Shown here: piece by piece, positions 26,984-35,098 of the stretch | Layout: the number at the start of each line of letters is the position of its first letter | How positions within the stretch are numbered: the first letter of the stretch is position 1 | Source of the DNA: Pseudomonas deceptionensis | GTDB taxonomy: Bacteria > Pseudomonadota > Gammaproteobacteria > Pseudomonadales > Pseudomonadaceae | Direction of reading: 5' to 3' | DNA length: 64,000 nt | Assembly (NCBI RefSeq): GCF_900106095.1 | Contig: NZ_FNUD01000002.1 | Location: forward strand, 3,183,501 to 3,247,500 | Notes under the pieces: model-generated | Told to the model about the DNA's origin: nothing | Seen by the model: the letters and a program-made list of their open reading frames with translations, nothing else | Databases searched by the model: none | Translations under genes and position numbers: made by a program

Positions 26984-27337
26984 TTATGCCTGCGTCCAGA
27001 CCGCCAGTTCATAACCGTCCAGGTCCGTGAAGTGGAAGCGGCTGCCGCCCGGGAAGCTGAATTCAGGGCGGGTGATCTGCCCGCCTGCGGTGATGATTGC
27101 CTGTTGCGCCTGCGCCAGGTCATCTGCGTACAGGATGATCAACGGGCCACCCGGGCGTACCGCCTCGCCGGTGGTGAAACCGCCGTTCAGGCGGCCATCG
27201 CTGAATTCGCTGTAAGCGGGGCCATAGTCAGTGAAGGTCCAGCCAAATACCGCGCCATAGAATGCTTTGCTGCGGGCAATGTCGTGGACGTTGAATTCGA
27301 GGTTGTCGATTTTGTTGTGGCGGTTGTCTGTGGTCAC
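26984..27337 (-). CDS. VOC (glyoxalase/bleomycin-resistance fold) protein
   Basis: A 117-residue single-module vicinal oxygen chelate protein: KIDNLEFNVHDIARSKAFYGAVFGW at the N-terminus and FHFTDLDGYELAVW at the C-terminus, with a metal-ligand-type Glu in the last strand. The start is GTG 27337, 7 bp after AAGGAG. Its function is unknown. It resembles generic glyoxalase-like proteins rather than extradiol dioxygenases and need not belong to the steroid pathway. Confidence 0.8.
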   Translation of the reverse strand: MTTDNRHNKIDNLEFNVHDIARSKAFYGAVFGWTFTDYGPAYSEFSDGRLNGGFTTGEAVRPGGPLIILYADDLAQAQQAIITAGGQITRPEFSFPGGSRFHFTDLDGYELAVWTQA

Positions 27338-27488
27338 GGGTCGCTCCTTGTGTCCGTGGAATATAGATAAGCCAACCCGTGTCCGCCACCCGAATGCCTT
27401 TTCCGCTGCGGTGAATCAAGACCGCCTTTGCCTGCCTCACTTTCGTAGAAAAGGACGAATAAGCCAGAAGGTCCCTGTGCCTTCAACG

Positions 27489-27563
27489 GTGGGAGCGAGC
27501 CTGCTCGCGAAGGAATCAAGAACGCCGTAGGGTTACGGCTTTCGCGAGCAGGCTCGCTCCCGC
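27489..27563. repeat. REPIN (GTGGGAGCGAGC type)
   Basis: Inverted REP pair GTGGGAGCGAGCCTGCTCGC / GCGAGCAGGCTCGCTCCCGC, between the VOC gene and the end of the OYE-type gene. Confidence 0.9.
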
Positions 27564-27589
27564 AGAAGCGCGGCGCGGCTCAAGTGTTT

Positions 27590-29719
27590 TCAGGCCTCGC
27601 GCCCGGCCTTGTGCCCTGCACTGATGGCGCCTTCGATGTAGCCGATGCTCTGGCAGTCGCCAATGCTGGTGGCGGTCAACCCGGCGCGGGTCAGTTCGTC
27701 CAGCAGGTCGGTATTGGGTTGTGCGCCGATGGCCAGTACCACCGAGTCGGCCTGGCTCTCTGCGGTTTGCCCATCCGCCAATTGATAACGCACGCAATGG
27801 CCGTCAATGGCGGTCACGGTGGCGCCGGTGATCAACTGGCCGCCGTGCACGCGGATCTCATGCAGCACCCGCCAGCGCCGCACGATGGCCAGTTCGCGGC
27901 CCAGGTGGGTGCCGCTTTCCAGCACGCATACCTGACGCCCGCGAGCGATCAAAAATTCCGCCAGTTCCAGGCCCACCAGCCCGCCACCAATGATGGTCAC
28001 GCGCTTGCCCAGAGGCATCCATACCCGAGACAGTTTTTCCATGGCTTCACGGCTGTCGGTGATGCCGGTCAGGCTGCCGGCTTTCATCAGGGCGCGCTGG
28101 GTGAAGGACAGTTTGCGCCTGGCGATTTCATCGGCGCGGTCGCCGGTCATCAGGCGTCGCAGTTCGTCGCCGCTCCACACGTGGTCCTGGTCAGCGCCGG
28201 GGATCGCCGGTGCCGCACGCTCGGCGCCTACGGCCACCAGCACCTGATCGGCCCCCAGATCACGGAGCAGGGCGGGGCTGGCCTGGGTGTTCAAGCGGAT
28301 ATCAATGGAAGACTGCTGCACCTGAACCTTGAGGTTGTCCAGCAGGCGGGCGTTTTCGGCGTAGGCCAGGCCGGCAAAGAACAGCGTGCCGCCCAAGCGG
28401 TCGCTGCGCTCCAGCAAGGTCACGCGGTGCCCGCGCAAGGCAGCAACCCGTGCCGCTTCCATCCCGGCAGGCCCGGCACCGACCACCACCAGGTGCCTGG
28501 GGCTGGCTGTCGGGCCGATCACGTATTCGAATTCATGGCCGGTCATGGGGTTAACCGCGCACTTGACCCGTTCGTTGACGAAGATCTGGCTGACGCACAC
28601 GTAGCAGTAAATGCACGGGCGGATGCTGGACTCCTGGTCGTTGAGCAGTTTGTTCGGCAGCTCGGGGTCGGCCAGCAGTTTGCGGGCCATGGCGATAAAG
28701 TCGCAGTCGCCGCGCTTGAGGGCGGCTTCACCGGCATCCGGTTCGATGCGCCCTACGGCGATCACAGGCACTTGCACGCTGCGTTTGATCGCGCCAGTCC
28801 ACTCGATAAACCCGCTTGGCTGGTGCACCAGTGGGGCCTCGGTAAACACCGCGCCATTGGTGATACGGGCACTGGCCGATACGCTGACGGCATCCACCCC
28901 TGCCGCTTCGGCCATGCGCGCCACAGCCTTGGCGTCTTCCAGGTTGATGCCGCCGGGGGTGTGCAGTTCTTCTGCGTCCAGGCGCAGCCACAGGGCAAAT
29001 TCGTTGCCGACCTTGGCGCGTACCGCGGCAATGATCTCCAGCAGCAGCCGGGCACGGTTTTCCAGCGAGCCGCCGTACCCGTCTTCGCGCTGGTTGTAAT
29101 AGCCCGACAGGAAGCCGGCAATGATGTAGCCATGGGCCGCGTGCAGCTCTACGCCGTCGAAACCGGCGCGTTGGGCGCGCTCGGCGGCACAGGCGAACCA
29201 GTCGATCATCTGCGTGATGTCATCGCTGTCCATCACGCGGACCGGTGAGCCTTCGGCGCGGCGCTTCATGGAGCTGACAAAGTTGGCCAGCTCTTCGGGG
29301 GTCAGTGCGGCCATCATGTCGCTTTGCAGTACGGGCGGTACCGATGGCACCCACAGTTGCCGACCTTCGGCCATGTCACGCACTGAGGTCTTGCCGGCGT
29401 GCTGCAACTGCATGGCGATTTTGGCGCCGTGCTGGTGGACACGCTCGGCGAGGCGGCTCAGCCCCGGGATAAAGTCATCGCTCGACACCCCGACCTGGAA
29501 CGGCTCGGCCGTCCCGGCCGGGAACGCCACCGAGCATACGCCCATGATCAGCAGCCCCGCACCGCCACGGGCGCGGGCCTCGTAATAGGCTTGAATCCGT
29601 TCGCCACAATGGCCATCGGCTTCGGCGAAGTTGGAGCCCATGGGCGCCATGATGATGCGGTTGCGCAGCGCCATGGAGCCAATGCGACCGGGTGCCAGCA
29701 ACTGAGGGAATTTTGTCAT
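27590..29719 (-). CDS. OYE/2,4-dienoyl-CoA reductase-type flavin-FeS oxidoreductase
   Basis: A 709-residue three-part protein starting at ATG 29719 (MTKFPQLLAPG). Residues 1-350 are an FMN barrel with GVELHAAHGYIIAGFLS. A Cys cluster CIYCYVCVSQIF...C near residues 345-360 should bind a 4Fe-4S. The C-terminal half is FAD/NAD(P)-binding (VVVGAGPAGMEAARVAALRG, then TIIGGGLVGLELAEFL). This is the FadH/BaiCD-like architecture. BaiCD and BaiH reduce steroid enones in gut bacteria, so here it may reduce or isomerise a ring double bond of a steroid or CoA ester. It is the third gene of the leftward MFS-hsaD operon. The substrate is inferred only. Confidence 0.83.
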   Translation of the reverse strand: MTKFPQLLAPGRIGSMALRNRIIMAPMGSNFAEADGHCGERIQAYYEARARGGAGLLIMGVCSVAFPAGTAEPFQVGVSSDDFIPGLSRLAERVHQHGAKIAMQLQHAGKTSVRDMAEGRQLWVPSVPPVLQSDMMAALTPEELANFVSSMKRRAEGSPVRVMDSDDITQMIDWFACAAERAQRAGFDGVELHAAHGYIIAGFLSGYYNQREDGYGGSLENRARLLLEIIAAVRAKVGNEFALWLRLDAEELHTPGGINLEDAKAVARMAEAAGVDAVSVSASARITNGAVFTEAPLVHQPSGFIEWTGAIKRSVQVPVIAVGRIEPDAGEAALKRGDCDFIAMARKLLADPELPNKLLNDQESSIRPCIYCYVCVSQIFVNERVKCAVNPMTGHEFEYVIGPTASPRHLVVVGAGPAGMEAARVAALRGHRVTLLERSDRLGGTLFFAGLAYAENARLLDNLKVQVQQSSIDIRLNTQASPALLRDLGADQVLVAVGAERAAPAIPGADQDHVWSGDELRRLMTGDRADEIARRKLSFTQRALMKAGSLTGITDSREAMEKLSRVWMPLGKRVTIIGGGLVGLELAEFLIARGRQVCVLESGTHLGRELAIVRRWRVLHEIRVHGGQLITGATVTAIDGHCVRYQLADGQTAESQADSVVLAIGAQPNTDLLDELTRAGLTATSIGDCQSIGYIEGAISAGHKAGREA

Positions 29720-29804
29720 TGTTATTTCAGCCCGAGCGTGTGTCTGGAAGGGGATACGGCCGCCCGCAGGCAGCCGTTGGTCATGCGTGTTCAGGGCGCT
29801 GCAT

Positions 29805-30632
29805 TCAGCTGCGCAAAAATTCCAGGCACGCCTTGTTGAAGAGTTCGCGGTGTTCAACCTGCACCCAGTGCCCGCAGCGGTTGAGCATGATAAAGCGCGC
29901 ATTCGGGGCGTGGTTCAATACTTTAAGCGCGCCACTGGCCGGGTTGAAATTGTCGTCGGTGCCCCAGAAACCCAGGATGGGTGCTTGCAGCTCTTCGAGG
30001 CGCTCGGTCATGTTCGGCACCATCATGGTGGTGAACAGGTTGCGCGGCTGGTGTACGGCCACGGCGACACGTTCGGCCAGCAGGCTGTCGTCCAGCTGTG
30101 AGCTGTCGAACAGTTGCAGGCTCATGATCCGGCGCATTTGCTCGATGCCCAGGGGGCCGGCGTTGTACAGCTCGACCATGCGTTGAATGCCGACCATCTT
30201 GAAGTAGGTTTCACGGTCTTCAACGCCGCCGGGGGCCATCAGGATCAGTTTTTCGACGCGCTCGGGTTCGGCCAGCGCCAGGCCCAGGGCAATGGCGCCG
30301 CCCAGGGAGTTGCCGAGCAAGGTCGCACGCTTGACCCCGACAGCCTTGAGAAACCCCGACATGGCGCTGACAAAGAAGTCCAGGTTGTACTGGGCATCTT
30401 CAGGCTTGTCGGAGCGGCCGAAGCCCGGCAAATCCACTACCAGGTTGCGAAACCCGGCGGCAACAAACTGCGGGTAGTTGCCTTTGAAGTTGCTGTAGCC
30501 GCTGGCGCCCGGGCCGCTGCCGTGCAGCCACAACACGACCGGGCCGCTGCCTTCATCGAGAAAGTGCAGGCGCAGGCCGCTGTCCAGTGTCACAAAGTGG
30601 CCGATGGGCAGGGGAAGGTCTTGTTCGGTCAT
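29805..30632 (-). CDS. hsaD: 4,9-DSHA hydrolase (HsaD/TesD), meta-cleavage product hydrolase
   Basis: A 275-residue alpha/beta hydrolase. Visible features are the oxyanion motif LHGSGPGASGYSNF, nucleophile Ser109 in LLGNSLGGA, acid Asp in GTDDNF (226/227) and His255 in NRCGHWVQVEH. These are hallmarks of C-C bond hydrolases. HsaD splits the HsaC ring-fission product into HIP and a C5 dienoate (substrate of HsaE). The start is ATG 30632, 8 bp after GGAG. It sits 17 bp after the MFS transporter gene in one leftward operon. Confidence 0.92.
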   Translation of the reverse strand: MTEQDLPLPIGHFVTLDSGLRLHFLDEGSGPVVLWLHGSGPGASGYSNFKGNYPQFVAAGFRNLVVDLPGFGRSDKPEDAQYNLDFFVSAMSGFLKAVGVKRATLLGNSLGGAIALGLALAEPERVEKLILMAPGGVEDRETYFKMVGIQRMVELYNAGPLGIEQMRRIMSLQLFDSSQLDDSLLAERVAVAVHQPRNLFTTMMVPNMTERLEELQAPILGFWGTDDNFNPASGALKVLNHAPNARFIMLNRCGHWVQVEHRELFNKACLEFLRS

Positions 30633-30649
30633 CACTCAATCTCCAAAAG

Positions 30650-31981
30650 TCAGGCAGTGGCCGCGTCGGCCAGCGGTGCTGGGGGCGTGGTCTTATTCAT
30701 CAGGTGGTTGCGATAGCGCGGCAAGGCCATGGCCAGAAAGACAGACGCCAGCACCAGCAGCGAGACGCAGGAGGCCAGGGCATAGCGCAGGCCTTCGTTG
30801 CCCAGGGTGTGGGCAAAGCCGTCACTGAGCATGCCGATCAGCAACGGGCCAACACCGACGCCGAGCAGGGTCATGGACATCACGAAAATCGCGGTGGCCT
30901 GCGCCAGTCGGGTGGCCGGGAACAGATGGGAAATGGCGCCCAGGCACGGCGTTGCCCACCAGGTTCCGAAGAAACTGAACACGCCGTAGAACAGGAAGGC
31001 GGTCGGCACGGGCGTGCTGCCCACATAGAACGCGGTGCCCACCGGCCACAGGAAGTACGCCAGCGCGAACGGGATGCTGATCAGGGTGCCCAGCAGCGGT
31101 ACGCCTATTTGCCAGCCCTTGTCACGGCGCGCCAGGCGGTCGCACAAAATGCCGCAGGTCAGGGTGCCGAACGTGGCCCCGGCGCCGCCTGCGACCCCGG
31201 CCAGCAGCCCGGCGTCCTGCAGGCTCAGGCCGTGGGAGCGGATAAGAAAGCTTGGGCTCCAGGTGCCGATGGCATACCCGGCAATGGCGGCAGAGCCGCC
31301 GGTGAGCACAATCCAGAGAAAGGACGGGGTCTGGAACAGCTCCCGAACCGTGACGGCCCAGTGGGCTTGCGCCACTTGATTGGCGTTGACCAGCATGGCG
31401 GGTTTGGGCGCGCGCACGGTGAGCAGCAAGAGCAGCCCGAGGAAGATCCCCGGTGCGCCGATCACGATAAATGCGAAACGCCAGCCGTAGTGCTGAGCGA
31501 TCCAGCCGCCCAGGCCCAGCCCGAAAATCGCCCCCAGACTTGAGCCGAGCATCAGGACCGACAAGGCGGTTGAGCGGCGTTCCGGCGGGTACAGGTCCGA
31601 GACCATGGCCATGGACGGCGCGGTGCCGCCGGCTTCGCCGATGGCCACCCCGATGCGGGCGATCACCAGCATCGTGAAGCTGGCGGCAAAGCCGCAGAAA
31701 ATGGTCATTACGCTCCAGGCGATACAGCTGAACGCGATGACTTTTTTACGGCCGATACGGTCAGACAGGCGCCCCAGCGGAAAGCCGAAAATGGTGTAGA
31801 AGACCGCAAAGGTCACGCCTGAAAGCAGCCCGATACCGGTGTCGGAAATGCCGAACTCGGCTTTTACCGGCTCGATCAAAATGGCCATCAGCAGCCGGTC
31901 GATGTAGTTGAAGATATAGATGGCAGCCAGAACGCCTAATGCGTAATGAGTTCGCCAGGTGGGGCGCAAGGGTATGGACAC
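30650..31981 (-). CDS. MFS transporter, candidate steroid uptake
   Basis: A 443-residue major facilitator with 12 predicted membrane segments. The A-motif is GRLSDRIGRKKVIAFSC near residue 73 and GEAGGTAPSMAMVSDLYPPERR follows, typical of the spinster/ACS-like MFS group. The start is GTG 31981 after GGGAGAG. As first gene of the operon with hsaD, and with its own operator-like site at 32045, it is the best candidate for steroid (or seco-steroid) uptake across the inner membrane. Export of intermediates is the alternative. Confidence 0.85.
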   Translation of the reverse strand: MSIPLRPTWRTHYALGVLAAIYIFNYIDRLLMAILIEPVKAEFGISDTGIGLLSGVTFAVFYTIFGFPLGRLSDRIGRKKVIAFSCIAWSVMTIFCGFAASFTMLVIARIGVAIGEAGGTAPSMAMVSDLYPPERRSTALSVLMLGSSLGAIFGLGLGGWIAQHYGWRFAFIVIGAPGIFLGLLLLLTVRAPKPAMLVNANQVAQAHWAVTVRELFQTPSFLWIVLTGGSAAIAGYAIGTWSPSFLIRSHGLSLQDAGLLAGVAGGAGATFGTLTCGILCDRLARRDKGWQIGVPLLGTLISIPFALAYFLWPVGTAFYVGSTPVPTAFLFYGVFSFFGTWWATPCLGAISHLFPATRLAQATAIFVMSMTLLGVGVGPLLIGMLSDGFAHTLGNEGLRYALASCVSLLVLASVFLAMALPRYRNHLMNKTTPPAPLADAATA

Positions 31982-32044
31982 GGCGGGCTCTCCCGGTTTT
32001 TGTTCTAGTGAATCCGTTATTCCATGAAGTGCGTGGCGGGTACA

Positions 32045-32060
32045 TCGTCCATTTAGACCA
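32045..32060 (-). promoter_or_regulatory. Putative island operator, MFS-hsaD operon
   Basis: In gene orientation TGGTCT-AAAT-GGACGA-TG, 63 bp before the GTG start at 31981. GGAATAACGG about 22 bp downstream may hold the -10. The first half-site is the most degenerate of the set. Confidence 0.55.
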
Positions 32061-32128
32061 GCCGGTCATATTGCAGTAACCGGTCGGATAGTCGCTGAGG
32101 ATATCTGCGAGGCGCGCAACTCATGATC

Positions 32129-32787
32129 TGTAGCCGCTGACGAGCTCCGCGAGGCTGCGATCGGCGGCGAAGCCGTCGTAAACCCGGCGTTCACGGTTTA
32201 TCAGGCATACCGCGTGTACCGGTTTTGCGACCGCTGCGCGCTCGATCGCAGCCTCGTTCTACTCGTCAGCGGCTACACGGCGGGTATGTGGTGAGATCTG
32301 TAGCCGCTGACGAGCTCCGCGAGGCTGCGTCCGGCGGCGAAGCCGTCGTAAAACCGGCTTTCAGGGTTTATCAGGCATACCGCGTGCACCGTTTTTACGA
32401 CCGCTTCGCGCTCGATCGCAGCCTCGTTCTTCTCGTCAGCGGCTACAAAGCGGGTATGTGGTGAAATCTGTAGCCGCTGACGAGCTCCGCGAGGCTGCGA
32501 TCGGCGGCGAAGCCGTCGTAAAGCCGGCTTTCACGGTTTATCAGGCATACCGCGTGTACCGGCTTTACGACCGCTTCGCGCTCGATCGCAGCCTCGTTCT
32601 ACTCGTCAGCGGCTACACGGCGGGTATGTGGTGAAATCTGTAGCCGCTGACGAGCTCCGCGAGGCTGCGTCCGGCGGCGAAGCCGTCGTAAAGCCGGCTT
32701 TCAGGGTTTATCAGGCAGACCGCGTGTACCAGTTTTACGACCGCTACGCGCTCGATCGCAGCCTCGTTCTACTCGTCAGCGGCTACA
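32129..32787. repeat. Tandem REPIN array, 170-bp period, 4 units
   Basis: Units begin with TGTAGCCGCTGACGAGCTCC at 32129, 32299, 32469 and 32639 (exact 170-bp period). Each ends with CTCGTCAGCGGCTACA. The spacer sequence differs in part from the 157-bp array at 13208 (GGCGGCGAAGCCGTCGTAAA versus GGCTGCGCAGCAGTCGTAAA). The array lies inside the divergent MFS/SDR intergenic region, between the two operator-like sites. Short frames inside it are not genes. Confidence 0.93.
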
Positions 32788-32802
32788 AGGCGGTGGGCTG
32801 CT

Positions 32803-32818
32803 TAGTCCCATCGGACGA
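32803..32818 (+). promoter_or_regulatory. Putative island operator, SDR operon at 32908
   Basis: TAGTCC-CATC-GGACGA-TG, ending 89 bp before the start at 32908, immediately after the REPIN array. Confidence 0.62.
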
Positions 32819-32907
32819 TGTTCAGCTTTTTCCTCCAGTCAATGATTGCTCCCATACACCGCCCGGTGCTTACGGGCGGGCCGTAATCGGGCAGGTGGGA
32901 GAACGAT

Positions 32908-33642
32908 ATGAAGTTGCTGAATAAAGTGGCGTTTGTAACGGGCGCAGGTCAAGGCATGGGGCGGGCGATTGTTCGTCATTTTGCCGAGCAGGGTGCAAAG
33001 GTTGTCGCAGCCGACATCAACCTGGAAGCCGCACGCCAAAGCATTGAAGGGCTGGGCGACAACGCTCTTGCCATCAGCTGCAACGTCGCCGACAGCGATT
33101 CTGTCGCCACCGCGATGGCCGCCGTTCACGCGCACTTCGGTAGCCTCGATGTGCTGGTCAATAACGCAGGCATCGGTTCGATTGACGCGTTCGCCCAAAC
33201 CCCGGACGAGAACTGGCAGCGAGTCATCGGCGTCAACCTCACCGGTACGTTCTTCTGCAGTCGTGAAGCCGTAAAACTGATGCTTCAGGCCGCCACCCCC
33301 GGCGTGGTGATCAACATCTCCAGCACCGCCGCCCTGACCGGTGAAGGTCCAAGCCATTACTGCGCAGCCAAGGCCGGCGTGATGGGCCTGACCCGCAGCA
33401 TGGCCCGCGAACTGGCCGGCAACGGCATCCGCGTCAACACCATCGTTCCCGGTCCGACCAACACCCCGATGATGGCCGACATCCCGGAAGACTGGATGCA
33501 AAGCATGCTCAAGGCCATCCCTCTGGGTCGCATGGGTGAAACCGATGAAATCGCTCGCGTAGCTGCCTTCCTGGCCAGTGATGATGCGGCATTCATTACA
33601 GGGCAAAACCTCGCGGTCAACGGCGGCATGGCGTTTATCTAA
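32908..33642 (+). CDS. SDR oxidoreductase (hydroxysteroid dehydrogenase candidate)
   Basis: A 244-residue classical SDR: TGAGQGMGRAIV, NNAGIGSID, NISSTAALTGEG catalytic Ser, YCAAKAGVMGLT Tyr/Lys, NGGMAF C-terminus. A ribosome-binding GGTGGGAGA precedes ATG 32908. It is the first gene of the operon running to 43160 and is followed by a second SDR. The pair may oxidise or epimerise two hydroxyls of a bile-type steroid; FabG-like 3-hydroxyacyl-CoA activity is equally possible. Confidence 0.78.
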   Translation: MKLLNKVAFVTGAGQGMGRAIVRHFAEQGAKVVAADINLEAARQSIEGLGDNALAISCNVADSDSVATAMAAVHAHFGSLDVLVNNAGIGSIDAFAQTPDENWQRVIGVNLTGTFFCSREAVKLMLQAATPGVVINISSTAALTGEGPSHYCAAKAGVMGLTRSMARELAGNGIRVNTIVPGPTNTPMMADIPEDWMQSMLKAIPLGRMGETDEIARVAAFLASDDAAFITGQNLAVNGGMAFI

Positions 33643-33672
33643 ACGCCGGGCACAGCAATGGGAGAGCAGCTC

Positions 33673-34446
33673 ATGGGTACTCGTTTACAAGACAAGGTTG
33701 CATTTATCACCGGTGCCGGTTCCGGCATTGGCGCGGCCACGGCACTGCGGTTTGCCGAAGAGGGCGCCCTGGTGGTGCTCTGCGGTCGTCGCATCGAGCC
33801 GCTGCAAGCGGTTGCCGCACAGATCCGTGACAGCGGTGGCCAGGCAGAATGCGCGGTGGCCGATGTCAGCAATGAAGCCGCTTATGTTGCCGCCATCAGC
33901 GAGGCGGCACAGCGCCACGGCCGACTGGATATTCTGGTCAACAATGCCATGGCCTACAGCTGGGGTGCGATTGACAGCACCTCGACCGCTGACTGGCACT
34001 CCAATTTTGCGACCACTGTGGACGGCACCTTTTGGGGGACGCGCACGGCCATGGGCCTGATGCGCGCTCAGGGCAGCGGGTCGATCATCAACCTGGCATC
34101 GATCTGCGGCCAGTTCGGTACGCCATGGATGGCCGGCTACAGCGCAGCCAAGGCCGCGGTGATCAATTTCAGCCGCGCCGCCGCCAGCGAAGGCGCCAGC
34201 CACAACATTCGGTGCAACGTGGTCAGCCCGGGTGTGGTCGAGACGCCCGCCACGGCCGGCATGCTCACCGACGACAAGACCCGCACCAATACCGAAAAAC
34301 TGATCCCGCTCAGGCGCGTCGGCCAACCCGTAGAAGTGGCCAACGCCATTCTGTTTCTGGCCAGCGACGAAGCCTCGTATATCACCGGCGCCTGCTTGCC
34401 GGTCGATGGCGGGCGCAGCAGCGAGCTGTACACGGTATTGGAATAA
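33673..34446 (+). CDS. SDR oxidoreductase
   Basis: A 257-residue classical SDR starting at ATG 33673 (MGTRLQDKVAFITGAGSGIG). Motifs: NNAMAYSWG, Ser in NLASICGQFG, YSAAKAAV Tyr/Lys, CLPVDGGRSS. The motif after the conserved NNA is unusual (NNAMAY for NNAGxx). It lies 30 bp after the SDR at 32908 and 10 bp before a BaiE-like gene, which suggests joint action on the same steroid position. The substrate is not deducible. Confidence 0.78.
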   Translation: MGTRLQDKVAFITGAGSGIGAATALRFAEEGALVVLCGRRIEPLQAVAAQIRDSGGQAECAVADVSNEAAYVAAISEAAQRHGRLDILVNNAMAYSWGAIDSTSTADWHSNFATTVDGTFWGTRTAMGLMRAQGSGSIINLASICGQFGTPWMAGYSAAKAAVINFSRAAASEGASHNIRCNVVSPGVVETPATAGMLTDDKTRTNTEKLIPLRRVGQPVEVANAILFLASDEASYITGACLPVDGGRSSELYTVLE

Positions 34447-34456
34447 GGACCCTTTT

Positions 34457-35086
34457 ATGGAACAGAACGCCTTGCTTGCCCGTCTCGATCGGCTGGAGTC
34501 GATAGAAGAAATTCGCCAGTTGGCCGGCAAATATTCGTTGTCGCTGGACATGCGCGACCTCGATGCCCACGTCAATCTGTTTGCCGAAGACATCCGCGTC
34601 GGCCGCGAAAAAACCGGGCGTGCGCACCTTAAAGCCTGGGTCGATGACACTTTGCGTGATCAGTTTCATGGCACCTCCCATCACCTTGGCCAGCACCTGA
34701 TCGAGTTCACCGACCCTGACCATGCCGTGGGCGTGGTGTATTCCAAGAACGAGCACGAGACCGGCCCCGAGTGGGTCACCATGCAAATGCTCTATTGGGA
34801 TGACTATGAGCGGATGCAGGGCCGCTGGTATTTCCGTCGTCGCCTGCCGTGCTACTGGTACGCCAGTGACCTCAACAAGCCACCGATTGGCACGCAAAAA
34901 ATGCGTTGGCCGGGGCGCGAACCCTACGCCGGCACTTTCCACGACCTGTTCCCGTCCTGGACCGAGTTCTGGGCCAATCGTCCGGACAAGGATCAGCTGC
35001 CCCAAGTGGCTACAGCGGCCCCGGTCGAACACTTTCTTGCCACCCTGCGCCGTGGGGCTGGCGCACCGAAAATTCGCGTGCGCTAA
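34457..35086 (+). CDS. SnoaL/NTF2-fold protein, BaiE-like dehydratase candidate
   Basis: A 209-residue NTF2-like protein (LLARLDRLESIEEIRQLAGKY at the N-terminus). Tyr26 and Asp31 (KYSLSLD) and a His in HGTSHHLG mirror the Tyr-x4-Asp ... His arrangement of bile acid 7alpha-dehydratase BaiE. Residues 110-180 carry an aromatic-rich tail (RWYFRRRLPCYWYASDL). A steroid dehydratase or isomerase role fits: loss of a 7alpha- or 12-hydroxyl next to a ketone. Two SDR genes precede it and an enone reductase follows. The role is inference; many SnoaL-like proteins have other functions. Confidence 0.68.
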   Translation: MEQNALLARLDRLESIEEIRQLAGKYSLSLDMRDLDAHVNLFAEDIRVGREKTGRAHLKAWVDDTLRDQFHGTSHHLGQHLIEFTDPDHAVGVVYSKNEHETGPEWVTMQMLYWDDYERMQGRWYFRRRLPCYWYASDLNKPPIGTQKMRWPGREPYAGTFHDLFPSWTEFWANRPDKDQLPQVATAAPVEHFLATLRRGAGAPKIRVR

Positions 35087-35098
35087 GGAGCCACCCCT

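Noticed and set aside
26834..27370. Plus-strand frame of 178 codons
   Set aside because: It overlaps the VOC gene in antisense and shows no recognisable domain.
32129..32787. Regular repeat array considered as CRISPR
   Set aside because: The 170-bp units are repeated along their whole length with inverted REP ends; there are no unique spacers and no cas genes.
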